A model generated the notes under the pieces. The model was not told the DNA's origin, searched no databases, and worked only from the letters and a program-made list of their open reading frames with translations. Positions 1-5,517 of a stretch of 10,082 nucleotides of DNA are shown piece by piece (positions within the stretch are counted from its first letter, which is position 1; each line of letters begins with the position of its first letter). This stretch comes from JASJCP01 sp051155735. Its GTDB lineage: Bacteria; Cyanobacteriota; Cyanobacteriia; Cyanobacteriales; Xenococcaceae. Location of the stretch: positions 1 through 10,082 of the forward strand of contig DAXETX010000012.1 of the NCBI GenBank assembly GCA_051155735.1. The letters are read 5' to 3'. The translations under genes and the position numbers were made by a program.

Positions 1-16
1 TTGAATATTTTTTGTT

Positions 17-38
17 CTCCAAAATAGATGGAGTTTTT
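17..38 (+). terminator. Weak possible Rho-independent terminator
   Basis: CTCCA (17-21) and TGGAG (29-33) can form a 5-bp stem with a 7-nt loop, followed directly by five T residues (34-38). It could end a transcript entering from the left of the window. The stem is short and AT-rich DNA makes such patterns common, so this is a weak call. Confidence 0.25.
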
Positions 39-133
39 CATGATTTTTTTCCTAATTGATGGCGCGGGACGCACCTTGTAAAGGCGCATCATCAATTGCT
101 ATGTTGATTTATTCGACCGAAATCTAATGGGAT

Positions 134-185
134 CTCGCGAAGCGAGCCGTTGCACGATCGCGCTTTATCGCTAAAGCGATAAAGC
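134..185. repeat. Two adjacent palindromic hairpins
   Basis: CTCGC-GAA-GCGAG (134-146) is a 5-bp hairpin with a 3-nt loop. GCTTTATCGC (162-171) and GCGATAAAGC (176-185) are perfect 10-bp inverted arms around the loop TAAA. The second is followed by CTTTT, so it could act as a + strand terminator. It equally resembles the dispersed GCGAT-rich palindromes common in cyanobacterial intergenic DNA. I favour a dispersed repeat. Confidence 0.5.
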
Positions 186-356
186 CTTTTAGATCGGTTA
201 TCTTTGATCATTTCTATTTAAGAGCGCGATCGAGAATAAGTAAGGAACTTTGAGCGCGATCAAGAGAATAGAATTTTACACTCGCAACGGTAAAGAAGAG
301 CTAAATAGAAATAGTATTACTCCCCATCAAATAGCGAATGACACAAAACTAATCAT

Positions 357-392
357 AAAAAAACTGGAGTAGGTCTGTCCAAACCTCTCCAG
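357..392 (-). terminator. Rho-independent terminator on the minus strand
   Basis: Read on the minus strand, CTGGAG (392-387) pairs with CTCCAG (369-364). An inner GGT/ACC stem (385-383 with 374-372) sits across a small internal loop, and the hairpin is followed by seven T residues (complement of A357-363). This is a classic intrinsic terminator. There is no minus-strand coding region to its right, so what it terminates is unclear: antisense or small RNA, or the remnant of a lost gene. On the + strand nothing T-rich follows the hairpin, so it should not stop transcription toward nifP. Confidence 0.55.
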
Positions 393-400
393 TAGCGTCA

Positions 401-438
401 CGGAATTCAATTTCTGTTGCGGAATTCGGTTTCTGTCT
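401..438. repeat. Tandem direct repeat, 2 x 19 bp
   Basis: Two adjacent 19-bp units (401-419 and 420-438) share CGGAATTC followed by two variable bases and TTTCTGT; 15 of 19 positions agree. A third, weaker copy may begin at 439. The repeat ends about 70 bp before the NtcA-type site at 511. It could be a tandem regulator-binding site or simply a local duplication; I recognise no known operator. Confidence 0.5.
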
Positions 439-510
439 CGAATCCGTATCTAAATTAACATTATTATTTGGCTGAGTTTGATACGAGAGAATTAATGGTT
501 GCAAAAAACC

Positions 511-554
511 GTAACAACAGCTACAAACTATATACCGTCTGAGTTCTGTATTAT
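511..554 (+). promoter_or_regulatory. Candidate NtcA-activated promoter for nifP
   Basis: GTAACAACAGCTAC (511-524) matches the NtcA consensus GTA-N8-TAC exactly. A -10 element TATTAT (549-554, fitting TA-N3-T) follows after 24 bp, within the 20-24 bp spacing usual for NtcA-activated promoters. NtcA is the global nitrogen regulator of cyanobacteria and activates genes under nitrogen limitation, which suits a nif gene. Two cautions apply: a few GTA-N8-TAC matches are expected by chance per 10 kb of AT-rich DNA, and the start codon of nifP is about 390 bp downstream. Confidence 0.45.
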
Positions 555-859
555 TGACTTTGATTTGCTACTTGAGTACCAGATTTTTAGCTCCCATAAC
601 TATCTCTACTTCTTGGTAACACTGGGTTTTAAAAAATACAATTTTGAGTGCTAAATACTCATCCCTTTACCGAACAATACTAAGACCTGTTGGGGAAAAT
701 ACTAGTACCTATACCCCAAGAAAAACTTATCGAGGGCGCAAGTCGTTATTTAATCTAAGTTTTAAATTAATAAGTGCAAATTAATTAATCTAATCAATCT
801 AACCTTTGTCTGCCATCAAAAACCAAATTAGGGCTATTGGTATAAGCATTATATAAAGT

Positions 860-935
860 TTAGTCAGTTAGTTATTTGTCATTAGTCATTGGTTATTAAT
901 ACAAACAACTAATAACAAAAGACAGACGACAAAAA
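860..935. repeat. Degenerate heptamer array with nested dyad, before nifP
   Basis: A run with period close to seven (units such as TTAGTTA, TTTGTCA, TTAGTCA, TTGGTTA) is followed by its approximate complement. Perfect dyads are TTTGTC (875-880) with GACAAA (928-933), and GTTATTA (892-898) with TAATAAC (910-916). It ends about 20 bp before the nifP start, where no Shine-Dalgarno sequence is visible. It resembles the STRR heptanucleotide repeats of cyanobacteria. Confidence 0.55.
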
Positions 936-955
936 ACGCCAGACAAACCAAAACC

Positions 956-1684
956 ATGCAACAGCCACTAACGATCGACAGGAAACTAGAAAGAAAGCGC
1001 AACAAACAAAATCAATTGTTCGCTAAGACATCATGGCTCACAACCCTCTGGACAGATTTTAAGATTATCTTTGAGCGTGACCCAGCAGCTAATAATTGGC
1101 TAGAAGTACTAATTTGTTATCCTGGAGTTCATGCTCTGGCATTGCATCGAGTAGCTAATTGGTTGTGGTATAGCGGAGTTCCCCTTTTACCACGTTTTTT
1201 ATCCCATCTAGGCAGATTTCTTACTGGGATTGAAATTCATCCTGGTGCAACTATTGGCAAGGGAGTATTTATCGATCACGGCATGGGGGTAGTAGTTGGA
1301 GAAACTGCGATCATCGGTGATTACTGTCTAATTTATCAAAATGTCACCTTGGGCGGAACTGGCAAACAAACAGGAAAACGTCATCCGACTTTAGGTAACA
1401 ATGTTGTAGTCGGTGCAGGGGCAAAAATTTTAGGAAATATTAATCTTGGGAGTAATGTTCGCGTTGGCGCAGGTTCGATTGTGCTGCGAGATGTACCAGA
1501 CGATTGTACGGTCGTAGGAGTTCCAGGTCGGATCGTCTCTCGTACTGGTCATGGTTGTCCTCTCGAACACGGTAAACTACCTGACCCAGAAGCCCATATT
1601 ATTCGCTCTCTGCTGAAGCGGATTGAGAATTTGGAACAACAGATACAGAAATTAGCCCTTTATCAACCACAAAATCATGTATAA
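956..1684 (+). CDS. nifP: Serine O-acetyltransferase (NifP/CysE type)
   Basis: This enzyme transfers acetyl from acetyl-CoA to L-serine to give O-acetylserine, the precursor of cysteine. In nif clusters this paralogue is called NifP and supplies cysteine sulfur for Fe-S cluster synthesis. The 242-aa product has an N-terminal helical part (about 30-90, with the RDPA motif at 41-44) and a left-handed beta-helix of hexapeptide repeats (about 93-195). It carries the catalytic His108 in IDHGMG, TLGGTGK (131-137) and GVPGR (188-192). Residues 212-235 look like an amphipathic C-terminal helix. The usual E. coli catalytic Asp is Glu93 here, as in Bacillus-type enzymes. The chain ends in Val, not the Ile that docks into CysK in well-studied complexes. 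The ATG at 956 lacks a clear Shine-Dalgarno and follows a heptamer array. The symbol rests on nif context; cysE would also be fair. Confidence 0.93.
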   Translation: MQQPLTIDRKLERKRNKQNQLFAKTSWLTTLWTDFKIIFERDPAANNWLEVLICYPGVHALALHRVANWLWYSGVPLLPRFLSHLGRFLTGIEIHPGATIGKGVFIDHGMGVVVGETAIIGDYCLIYQNVTLGGTGKQTGKRHPTLGNNVVVGAGAKILGNINLGSNVRVGAGSIVLRDVPDDCTVVGVPGRIVSRTGHGCPLEHGKLPDPEAHIIRSLLKRIENLEQQIQKLALYQPQNHV

Positions 1685-1955
1685 ATTTACTCATCCTGAA
1701 GCTTTTGTCAGCCAGGTTACTAAAATTAACCGTAGCGATCGCTGGAGCGTCTATCGTCGCCTGCGAGAACTAAAAATTCCTTGCTGGTGTCCCGAAGATG
1801 GCACGCTCTGGGTCGAGATCGACAATTGCATCCATGCTATTCTGCTCCGCAGTACCATACAACAATTTGTAAGCAGTCGCTACGAATTAACGGACTGGTT
1901 AGAGCGATGTTGGGTAACGGAATTAGATGTTGTCAGTCATTACATAAGTCATTAG
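1677..1955 (+). CDS. Small conserved-looking nif-cluster protein of unknown function
   Basis: The 92-aa ORF starts within the end of nifP (8-bp overlap, ATG at 1677), a layout that points to translational coupling. I recognise no named domain. The protein is rich in Trp and Cys (CWCPEDGTLWVEID at about 36-49; ELTDWLERCW at 70-79) and looks like a compact alpha/beta fold without signal peptide or membrane segment. Similar small unknown genes follow nifP in other cyanobacterial nif clusters as far as I recall. The last dozen residues (TELDVVSHYISH) and the stop codon are encoded by the start of a heptamer repeat array, so the tail may be repeat-derived and not conserved. An internal HIP1 site lies at 1735-1742. 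A nif-related role is inferred from position only. Confidence 0.75.
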   Translation: MYKFTHPEAFVSQVTKINRSDRWSVYRRLRELKIPCWCPEDGTLWVEIDNCIHAILLRSTIQQFVSSRYELTDWLERCWVTELDVVSHYISH

Positions 1956-2073
1956 TAATTAGCTGTTAGTAAAACGCATTAATTAGCAATTAGCGTGAAG
2001 TTATTGATTGAAAAATCCCATAACTACTAACCTCTAACTACTAACCCTCAACTAACTATTCACCACTAACAAA
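1936..2073. repeat. Heptamer repeat array between the 92-aa gene and dps
   Basis: The left part (1936-1974) carries units with TTAG/GTCATTA; the right part (2021-2073) carries the opposite polarity, for example TAACTAC, TAACCTC, TAACTAC, TAACCCT in tandem. The opposite polarities could fold into a long imperfect hairpin. The array begins inside the 3' end of the upstream gene and ends about 10 bp before the dps start codon. Confidence 0.6.
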
Positions 2074-2082
2074 TTAAACACC

Positions 2083-2637
2083 ATGACACAAACATTAGTT
2101 GTTCAATCATTCGGACAAGTCGCCAATAACCCTATTGGTCTAGACAAAGAAGTTACAATTCCCGTGTGCGAAGGTTTAAATCTGGCTCTAGCTAGCTTTC
2201 AGGGTTTATACCTGCAATACCAAAAACATCATTTTGTGGTAGAAGGTTCGGAGTTTTATTCCCTGCATCAATATTTTCAAGAAAGTTATGACGCTGTACA
2301 GGGTCATGCTCATGATCTTGGTGAACGTCTAAATGGTTTGGGCGGTACTCCCGCAGCTAGTTTTAGTAAATTAGCAGAGCTTTGCTGCTTTACCCCAGAA
2401 GACGATGGCATTTTTCACTGTCGTCAAATGGTAGAACATGATTTGGTTGCTGAACAAGCAATTATCGATCTAATTCGCCGTCAAGCAGCCCAAGCAGAAA
2501 GCGTTGGCGATCGCGCTACCCGCTACTTATACGAGCAAATCTTATTAGAAACTGAAGAAAGAGCCTTCCACCTCGACCATTTTCTAGCTACAGATAGCCT
2601 AACTCTAGGGTTTATTGGTAACGGTAATGGCAATTAA
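2083..2637 (+). CDS. dpsA: Dps family ferritin-like protein (DpsA type)
   Basis: Dps proteins form 12-subunit shells that oxidise Fe(II) with peroxide or oxygen and store it as ferric mineral, protecting DNA and enzymes. The 184-aa sequence shows the four-helix ferritin-like pattern. The ferroxidase ligands keep the family spacing: His50 and His62 (12 apart), then residue 77 (+15) and Glu81 (+4). Residue 77 is His where most Dps proteins have Asp. Other landmarks are FYSLHQYFQESYD (58-70), ERLNGLGG (81-88) and a C-terminal helix around 140-168. The N-terminal 25 residues have no lysine-rich DNA-binding tail; a short glycine/asparagine-rich tail ends the protein. In a nif cluster it could buffer iron for nitrogenase and limit reactive oxygen. 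The ATG at 2083 follows a heptamer array and has no Shine-Dalgarno. Confidence 0.9.
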   Translation: MTQTLVVQSFGQVANNPIGLDKEVTIPVCEGLNLALASFQGLYLQYQKHHFVVEGSEFYSLHQYFQESYDAVQGHAHDLGERLNGLGGTPAASFSKLAELCCFTPEDDGIFHCRQMVEHDLVAEQAIIDLIRRQAAQAESVGDRATRYLYEQILLETEERAFHLDHFLATDSLTLGFIGNGNGN

Positions 2638-2652
2638 TTAAAGATCAATTCA

Positions 2653-2675
2653 GGGTTTGGCACACTGTCAAACCC
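2653..2675 (+). other. Hairpin between dps and the DUF2949 gene
   Basis: GGGTTTG (2653-2659) and CAAACCC (2669-2675) form a perfect 7-bp stem around a 9-nt loop, 15 bp after the dps stop. No T-run follows, so it is not a standard terminator. It may be an mRNA-stabilising or processing element, or a leaky attenuator before DUF2949 and nifV. Confidence 0.45.
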
Positions 2676-2703
2676 GTACCCAGAATTCGCGCAAGTATCT
2701 GTT

Positions 2704-2904
2704 ATGGAATTTAACTTTGAAGTCACGGAATTAAATCGGTTTTTGCAAGAGGAGTTGACAGTATCCTCAGCTGAAATTGCCCTAGTTATGCAAAAACATG
2801 AGGAACTCAATGCACCTATCCCAATGCTTCTCTGGCAATATGGTTTAGTATCTCGACCAGAGTTAGACCGCATCTTTGGCTGGTTGGAAGCTGAGTGCCA
2901 TTAA
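2704..2904 (+). CDS. DUF2949 family small protein
   Basis: The 66-aa protein matches my memory of the cyanobacterial DUF2949 family: an N-terminal helix (LNRFLQEELTVSSAEIALVM, 10-29) and the signature segment LLWQYGLVSRPELDRIF (42-58), ending WLEAE. Function is unknown. It is soluble, mostly helical, with no signal peptide. The length is normal for the family. It lies 66 bp after dps, beyond a hairpin, and 29 bp before nifV, so it is likely co-transcribed with nifV. No strong Shine-Dalgarno precedes the ATG; this start keeps the full family-like N-terminus. An ORF on the opposite strand across this gene is a shadow. Confidence 0.8.
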   Translation: MEFNFEVTELNRFLQEELTVSSAEIALVMQKHEELNAPIPMLLWQYGLVSRPELDRIFGWLEAECH

Positions 2905-2933
2905 CCATTGTGTAAATATTAAGGAATAGAGCT

Positions 2934-4046
2934 ATGCCACCAATTCAGATCAACGATACAACTTTGCGGGATGGGGAACAAGCAGCAGGAGTTGCTTTTA
3001 CAGTAGCAGAGAAAGTAATTTTTGCCAGTTTAATGGATGCTATTGGCGTACAAGAGCTTGAAGTAGGGATTCCTGCTATGGGTAGCACCGAAGCAGAAGC
3101 TATTTCAGAAATAGCAAATCTCGGGTTAAAAACCCTGCTTACTGGCTGGAATCGTGCTGTTCGCTCTGATATCGATGCCTCTCTCGCTTGTGGATTACAA
3201 CGAGTGCATATCTCCGTTCCTGTTTCAGAAATTCAAATCGCAGTTAAGTTTCAAGGTAACTGTCAGCTAGTTTTCGACCGACTCCAGGATACCATTAGCT
3301 ACGCTCGCGATCGCGGTTTATATATTTCTGTCGGCGGGGAAGACTCTTCTCGTGCGAATGCAAGCTTTTTACTCGATGTCGCTTTAGCTGCACAAGATTA
3401 TGGTGCATCCCGATTTCGGTTTTGCGACACTGTAGGAATTCTCGATCCTTTAACTACTTATCAAAAAGTCCAAGAGTTGGTTAACAAGCTAGTAATTCCT
3501 GTAGAAATGCACACTCACAATGACTTTGGTATGGCAACAGCCAATGCTTTAGCGGGGATTCGGGCGGGTGCAACCTCTGTTAACACTACAGTTAACGGCT
3601 TGGGTGAAAGAGCAGGTAATGCTGCTTTAGAAGAAGTCGTAATGGCACTTAAGCGGATTTATGGCATCAATGTTGGGATCGACACGACTCAATTTAAAGA
3701 AATCTCCAAATTCATCGTTCAAGCTTCAGGCTGCGATATTCCTCCTTGGAAAGCCATTGTCGGTGATAATGCTTTTGCTCATGAATCAGGAATTCACGGA
3801 CATGGCGTGCTCCAAAATCCAGCGACTTACGAACCCTTTACCCCCGAAGAAGTGGGACGAGAACGGCGTTTGGTAATTGGTAAGCATTCGGGTAAACATC
3901 TAGTGAATAACCTGTTGCAACAATACGGTATTACGCTAACTCAAACCGAAACGCGATCGCTTGTGGATGCAGTACGAGATTTATCAGTGGAGTTGAAACG
4001 CAGCTTAACCCCAGATGAGCTATTAAATTTAATTCCTAACCACTAA
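2934..4046 (+). CDS. nifV: Homocitrate synthase NifV
   Basis: NifV condenses acetyl-CoA with 2-oxoglutarate to (R)-homocitrate, the organic ligand of the nitrogenase FeMo-cofactor. The 370-aa protein starts with the DRE-TIM metallolyase signature NDTTLRDGEQ (7-16, metal ligand Asp8). It carries HTHND (193-197, metal ligands His193 and His195) and NGLGERAGN (221-229) in the TIM barrel (about 1-260). The C-terminal accessory region has FAHESGIHGHG (281-291) and IGKHSGKH (315-322). Length fits NifV (about 370-385) and is shorter than the 2-isopropylmalate synthases, which carry a C-terminal regulatory domain that is absent here. AAGGA (2921-2925) is 8 nt before the ATG at 2934. A NifV assignment rather than LeuA is supported by adjacent nifT and nifP. 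Confidence 0.95.
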   Translation: MPPIQINDTTLRDGEQAAGVAFTVAEKVIFASLMDAIGVQELEVGIPAMGSTEAEAISEIANLGLKTLLTGWNRAVRSDIDASLACGLQRVHISVPVSEIQIAVKFQGNCQLVFDRLQDTISYARDRGLYISVGGEDSSRANASFLLDVALAAQDYGASRFRFCDTVGILDPLTTYQKVQELVNKLVIPVEMHTHNDFGMATANALAGIRAGATSVNTTVNGLGERAGNAALEEVVMALKRIYGINVGIDTTQFKEISKFIVQASGCDIPPWKAIVGDNAFAHESGIHGHGVLQNPATYEPFTPEEVGRERRLVIGKHSGKHLVNNLLQQYGITLTQTETRSLVDAVRDLSVELKRSLTPDELLNLIPNH

Positions 4047-4080
4047 TCAGTAATCAGTCATTAACCACTAACCATTAACA
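4041..4080. repeat. Heptamer repeat array between nifV and nifT
   Basis: Units of period seven (TAATCAG, TAATCAG, TCATTAA, CCACTAA, CCATTAA) span the nifV stop codon and almost the whole 39-bp gap. The array provides the nifV TAA stop. It occupies the place where nifZ lies in many other cyanobacterial nif clusters. Confidence 0.6.
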
Positions 4081-4085
4081 AAACC

Positions 4086-4286
4086 ATGAAAGTAATGCTC
4101 CATAAGAACGACCTCGGACATCTATCTGTATATGTCCCGAAAAAAGATTTGGAAGAAGAAGTAGTCGAACAAAGCACTACTCCAGAAGGAAAAGTTTTAA
4201 CCCTCGCCAACGGTTGGCAGTTAGCTTTTAAAGATTTGGCAGACGACACAAAATTACCCCAAACCTTTAACGCCAAGCGACTGTAA
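4086..4286 (+). CDS. nifT: Nitrogen fixation protein NifT/FixU
   Basis: The 66-aa protein has the typical NifT layout: MKVMLHKND at the start, YVPKKDLEEEVV (16-27) and LTLANGWQLAF (38-48). NifT is a small beta-rich protein found in most nif clusters, with no settled biochemical role; loss has little effect in the organisms tested. Length is normal (about 64-72). The ATG at 4086 is 39 bp after nifV, directly behind a heptamer array and without a Shine-Dalgarno. The usual upstream neighbour nifZ is missing. Confidence 0.92.
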   Translation: MKVMLHKNDLGHLSVYVPKKDLEEEVVEQSTTPEGKVLTLANGWQLAFKDLADDTKLPQTFNAKRL

Positions 4287-4379
4287 AAAAGCTTTGGTTA
4301 GTATCTGAGATGCTAGCAAAACTGGTAACTCGGTACTAGCTAAATACACACAATAAACGCTAGTGGAGATTGTAATGTC

Positions 4380-5012
4380 ATGTTAAAAGCAGTTGATATT
4401 ATGTCTGACGACGTAGCTACTATTCGTGGTTCAGCAACAGTAGCCGAAGCCGTCAAGTTGATGAAATTCAAAAACTTACGCGCCTTAATTGTTACTTTAC
4501 GCAACAACCAAGATGCTTACGGTATCGTTACCCACACTGATGTTGTTAACAAGGTAGTGGCTTATGGTAAAGATGCTGCCACGATGCGCGTCTATGAAAT
4601 CATGACCAAACCTTGTATTGTGATTAATCCCGATTTGGGTGTGGAATATGTTGCCAGATTATTTGCCCTAACTGGTATTCGGATCGCACCTGTAATCAAA
4701 GGAGATTTACTAGGGATTGTTTCCGAAACCGACATTCTTTATCAAGGCGATTTTCTGGAAAATCCCAAAGTACCTTTGCTGCGTCGCGAATTAGACAAAG
4801 CAATTGAAGATGCGATCGCTATTGCTCAGGCTAAAGGTGCAACTTCCCCTGAGTGTATCGTTGCTTGGGCTTTAGTAGAAGATTTGGAAGCTGAAGCAAC
4901 TTATCAAGAAGGAGTAAAATCACCAGATACCACTCCTTTCCAACAATTTTGCTTAGATAATCCTGAAATTCTCAAAGTTCGCCACGAACAGGCTGAATCT
5001 GCGATCTCGTAA
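4380..5012 (+). CDS. CBS-CP12 fusion protein
   Basis: The 210-aa protein joins two CBS motifs (about 1-60 and 70-125, with GIVTHTDVV at 48-56 and GIVSETDIL at 112-120) to a C-terminal CP12-like domain (about 137-201). CBS pairs usually bind adenine nucleotides. CP12 normally clamps GAPDH and phosphoribulokinase of the Calvin cycle under oxidising conditions. The CP12 part shows AKGATSPEC (151-159), AWALVEDLEAEA (162-173) and FQQFCLDNPE (187-196). By alignment with CP12 from memory, the first cysteine of the N-terminal pair is Ala149 and the last of the C-terminal pair is Val200, so neither disulfide can form. The GAPDH-binding YDD tail is also absent. A nif-linked energy-sensing role is inference. 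GGAG (4365-4368) precedes the ATG at 4380; an ATG at 4375 opens only a three-codon frame. Confidence 0.85.
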   Translation: MLKAVDIMSDDVATIRGSATVAEAVKLMKFKNLRALIVTLRNNQDAYGIVTHTDVVNKVVAYGKDAATMRVYEIMTKPCIVINPDLGVEYVARLFALTGIRIAPVIKGDLLGIVSETDILYQGDFLENPKVPLLRRELDKAIEDAIAIAQAKGATSPECIVAWALVEDLEAEATYQEGVKSPDTTPFQQFCLDNPEILKVRHEQAESAIS

Positions 5013-5077
5013 AACGAGGCGCTGTGCGATCGCTAAATAAATAACTGAAGTAGAGGCATTCAGGATAAGTGTCTCTG

Positions 5078-5095
5078 CTCCTTAACAAAAAGGAG
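5078..5095 (+). promoter_or_regulatory. Ribosome-binding site of fdxB inside a hairpin
   Basis: AAGGAG (5090-5095) is an ideal Shine-Dalgarno 7 nt before the fdxB ATG. It is fully complementary to CTCCTT (5078-5083) across a 6-nt A-rich loop, so the leader can fold to mask it. A second imperfect stem (5051-5058 with 5070-5077, two wobble pairs) sits immediately upstream. The pairing is seen in sequence; translational control is inference. Confidence 0.5.
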
Positions 5096-5102
5096 AACAA
5101 TC

Positions 5103-5405
5103 ATGACTACCCTAACTGGTTTGACTAAAGGTGGAGCAACTTGGGAACCTAAGTTTATTACCGCCATCGACAAAGCTGTTTGCTTAGGCTGTGGCAGATG
5201 TTACAAAGTCTGTGGTCGCGATGTCTTAATGTTGCAACCAATGAATGAATTTGGCGAATTCATTGATGAAGACGATGACGACGATATCGAACGCCAGGTA
5301 ATGACTATTGCTAATCCTGAAAACTGTATCGGTTGTGAAGCTTGCGCTCGCATTTGTCCCAAAAAATGTCACACCCACGCAGCTTCAGTAGCTGAGTTGA
5401 ATTAA
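5103..5405 (+). CDS. fdxB: Nif-specific 2[4Fe-4S] ferredoxin (FdxB, ferredoxin III)
   Basis: This is a low-potential electron carrier of the nif-associated ferredoxin III family, likely serving nitrogenase or FeMo-co biosynthesis. The 100-aa protein has two cysteine motifs: C27-C30-C33-C37 (CLGCGRCYKVCG) and C75-C78-C81-C85 (CIGCEACARICP), each able to hold a [4Fe-4S] cluster. The first motif has Gly, not Pro, after its last Cys, as is usual in this family. A very acidic linker (DEDDDDDIE, 55-63) lies between them, and an extra Cys89 follows the second motif. Length is typical. The start is set by AAGGAG (5090-5095). It is separated by 90 bp from the CBS-CP12 gene, including a HIP1 site at 5026-5033. 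Confidence 0.92.
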   Translation: MTTLTGLTKGGATWEPKFITAIDKAVCLGCGRCYKVCGRDVLMLQPMNEFGEFIDEDDDDDIERQVMTIANPENCIGCEACARICPKKCHTHAASVAELN

Positions 5406-5485
5406 GCGGAAAGAGCGATCGCTATAGGCAATGTGATCGGAGCAAAATCTCCTGAATTTAAGTTTTTCGGCGTTGCTGAATCACC

Positions 5486-5505
5486 ACTAACTACTAACTA
5501 CTAAC
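5486..5505. repeat. Heptamer array, left arm of a dyad around the 51-aa ORF
   Basis: CTAACTA repeats with perfect period seven over 5487-5505. The decamer CTAACTACTA (5487-5496 and again 5494-5503) is the exact complement of TAGTAGTTAG at 5657-5666, so the two sites bracket the small ORF at 5518-5673 as inverted repeats. Confidence 0.6.
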
Positions 5506-5517
5506 TTCCTTTAAATC

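Larger units (their letters stand above)
1..955. other. Gene-free region upstream of nifP
   Basis: I find no credible open reading frame on either strand here; the few ATG codons on both strands run quickly into stops. Structure is plentiful. There are hairpins at 134-146 and 162-185, and a direct repeat GAGCGCGATC at 222-231 and 252-261. There is also a minus-strand terminator at 357-392, a tandem 19-bp repeat at 401-438, an NtcA-type promoter candidate at 511-554, an inverted repeat TTGGGG/CCCCAA at 690-719, and a heptamer array at 860-935. If the 511 promoter is real, nifP carries a leader of roughly 390 nt. Confidence 0.7.

Noticed and set aside
1781..1969. 62-aa + strand ORF overlapping the 92-aa gene
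   Set aside because: It is another frame of the 92-aa gene, which overlaps nifP and has a more protein-like composition; no independent start signal.
2634..2873. 79-aa minus-strand ORF
   Set aside because: It lies antisense across the DUF2949 gene, whose frame matches a known family; no family resemblance for the antisense product.
3661..3876. 71-aa + strand ORF inside nifV
   Set aside because: Out-of-frame shadow of the strongly conserved nifV sequence.
2934..4046. 2-isopropylmalate synthase (LeuA) instead of NifV
   Set aside because: The protein is too short and lacks the C-terminal leucine-binding domain; it lies among nif genes next to nifT.
4061..4276. 71-aa minus-strand ORF
   Set aside because: Antisense shadow of nifT.
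4332..4346. NtcA-like GTA...TAC upstream of the CBS-CP12 gene
   Set aside because: The spacer is nine bases, not eight, and no suitably placed -10 box follows. A similar nine-base spacer match near 7804 was rejected for the same reason.
5436..5476. Terminator after fdxB (GGAG/CTCC hairpin)
   Set aside because: The stem is only 4 bp and the T-run begins about ten bases later, too far for an intrinsic terminator.
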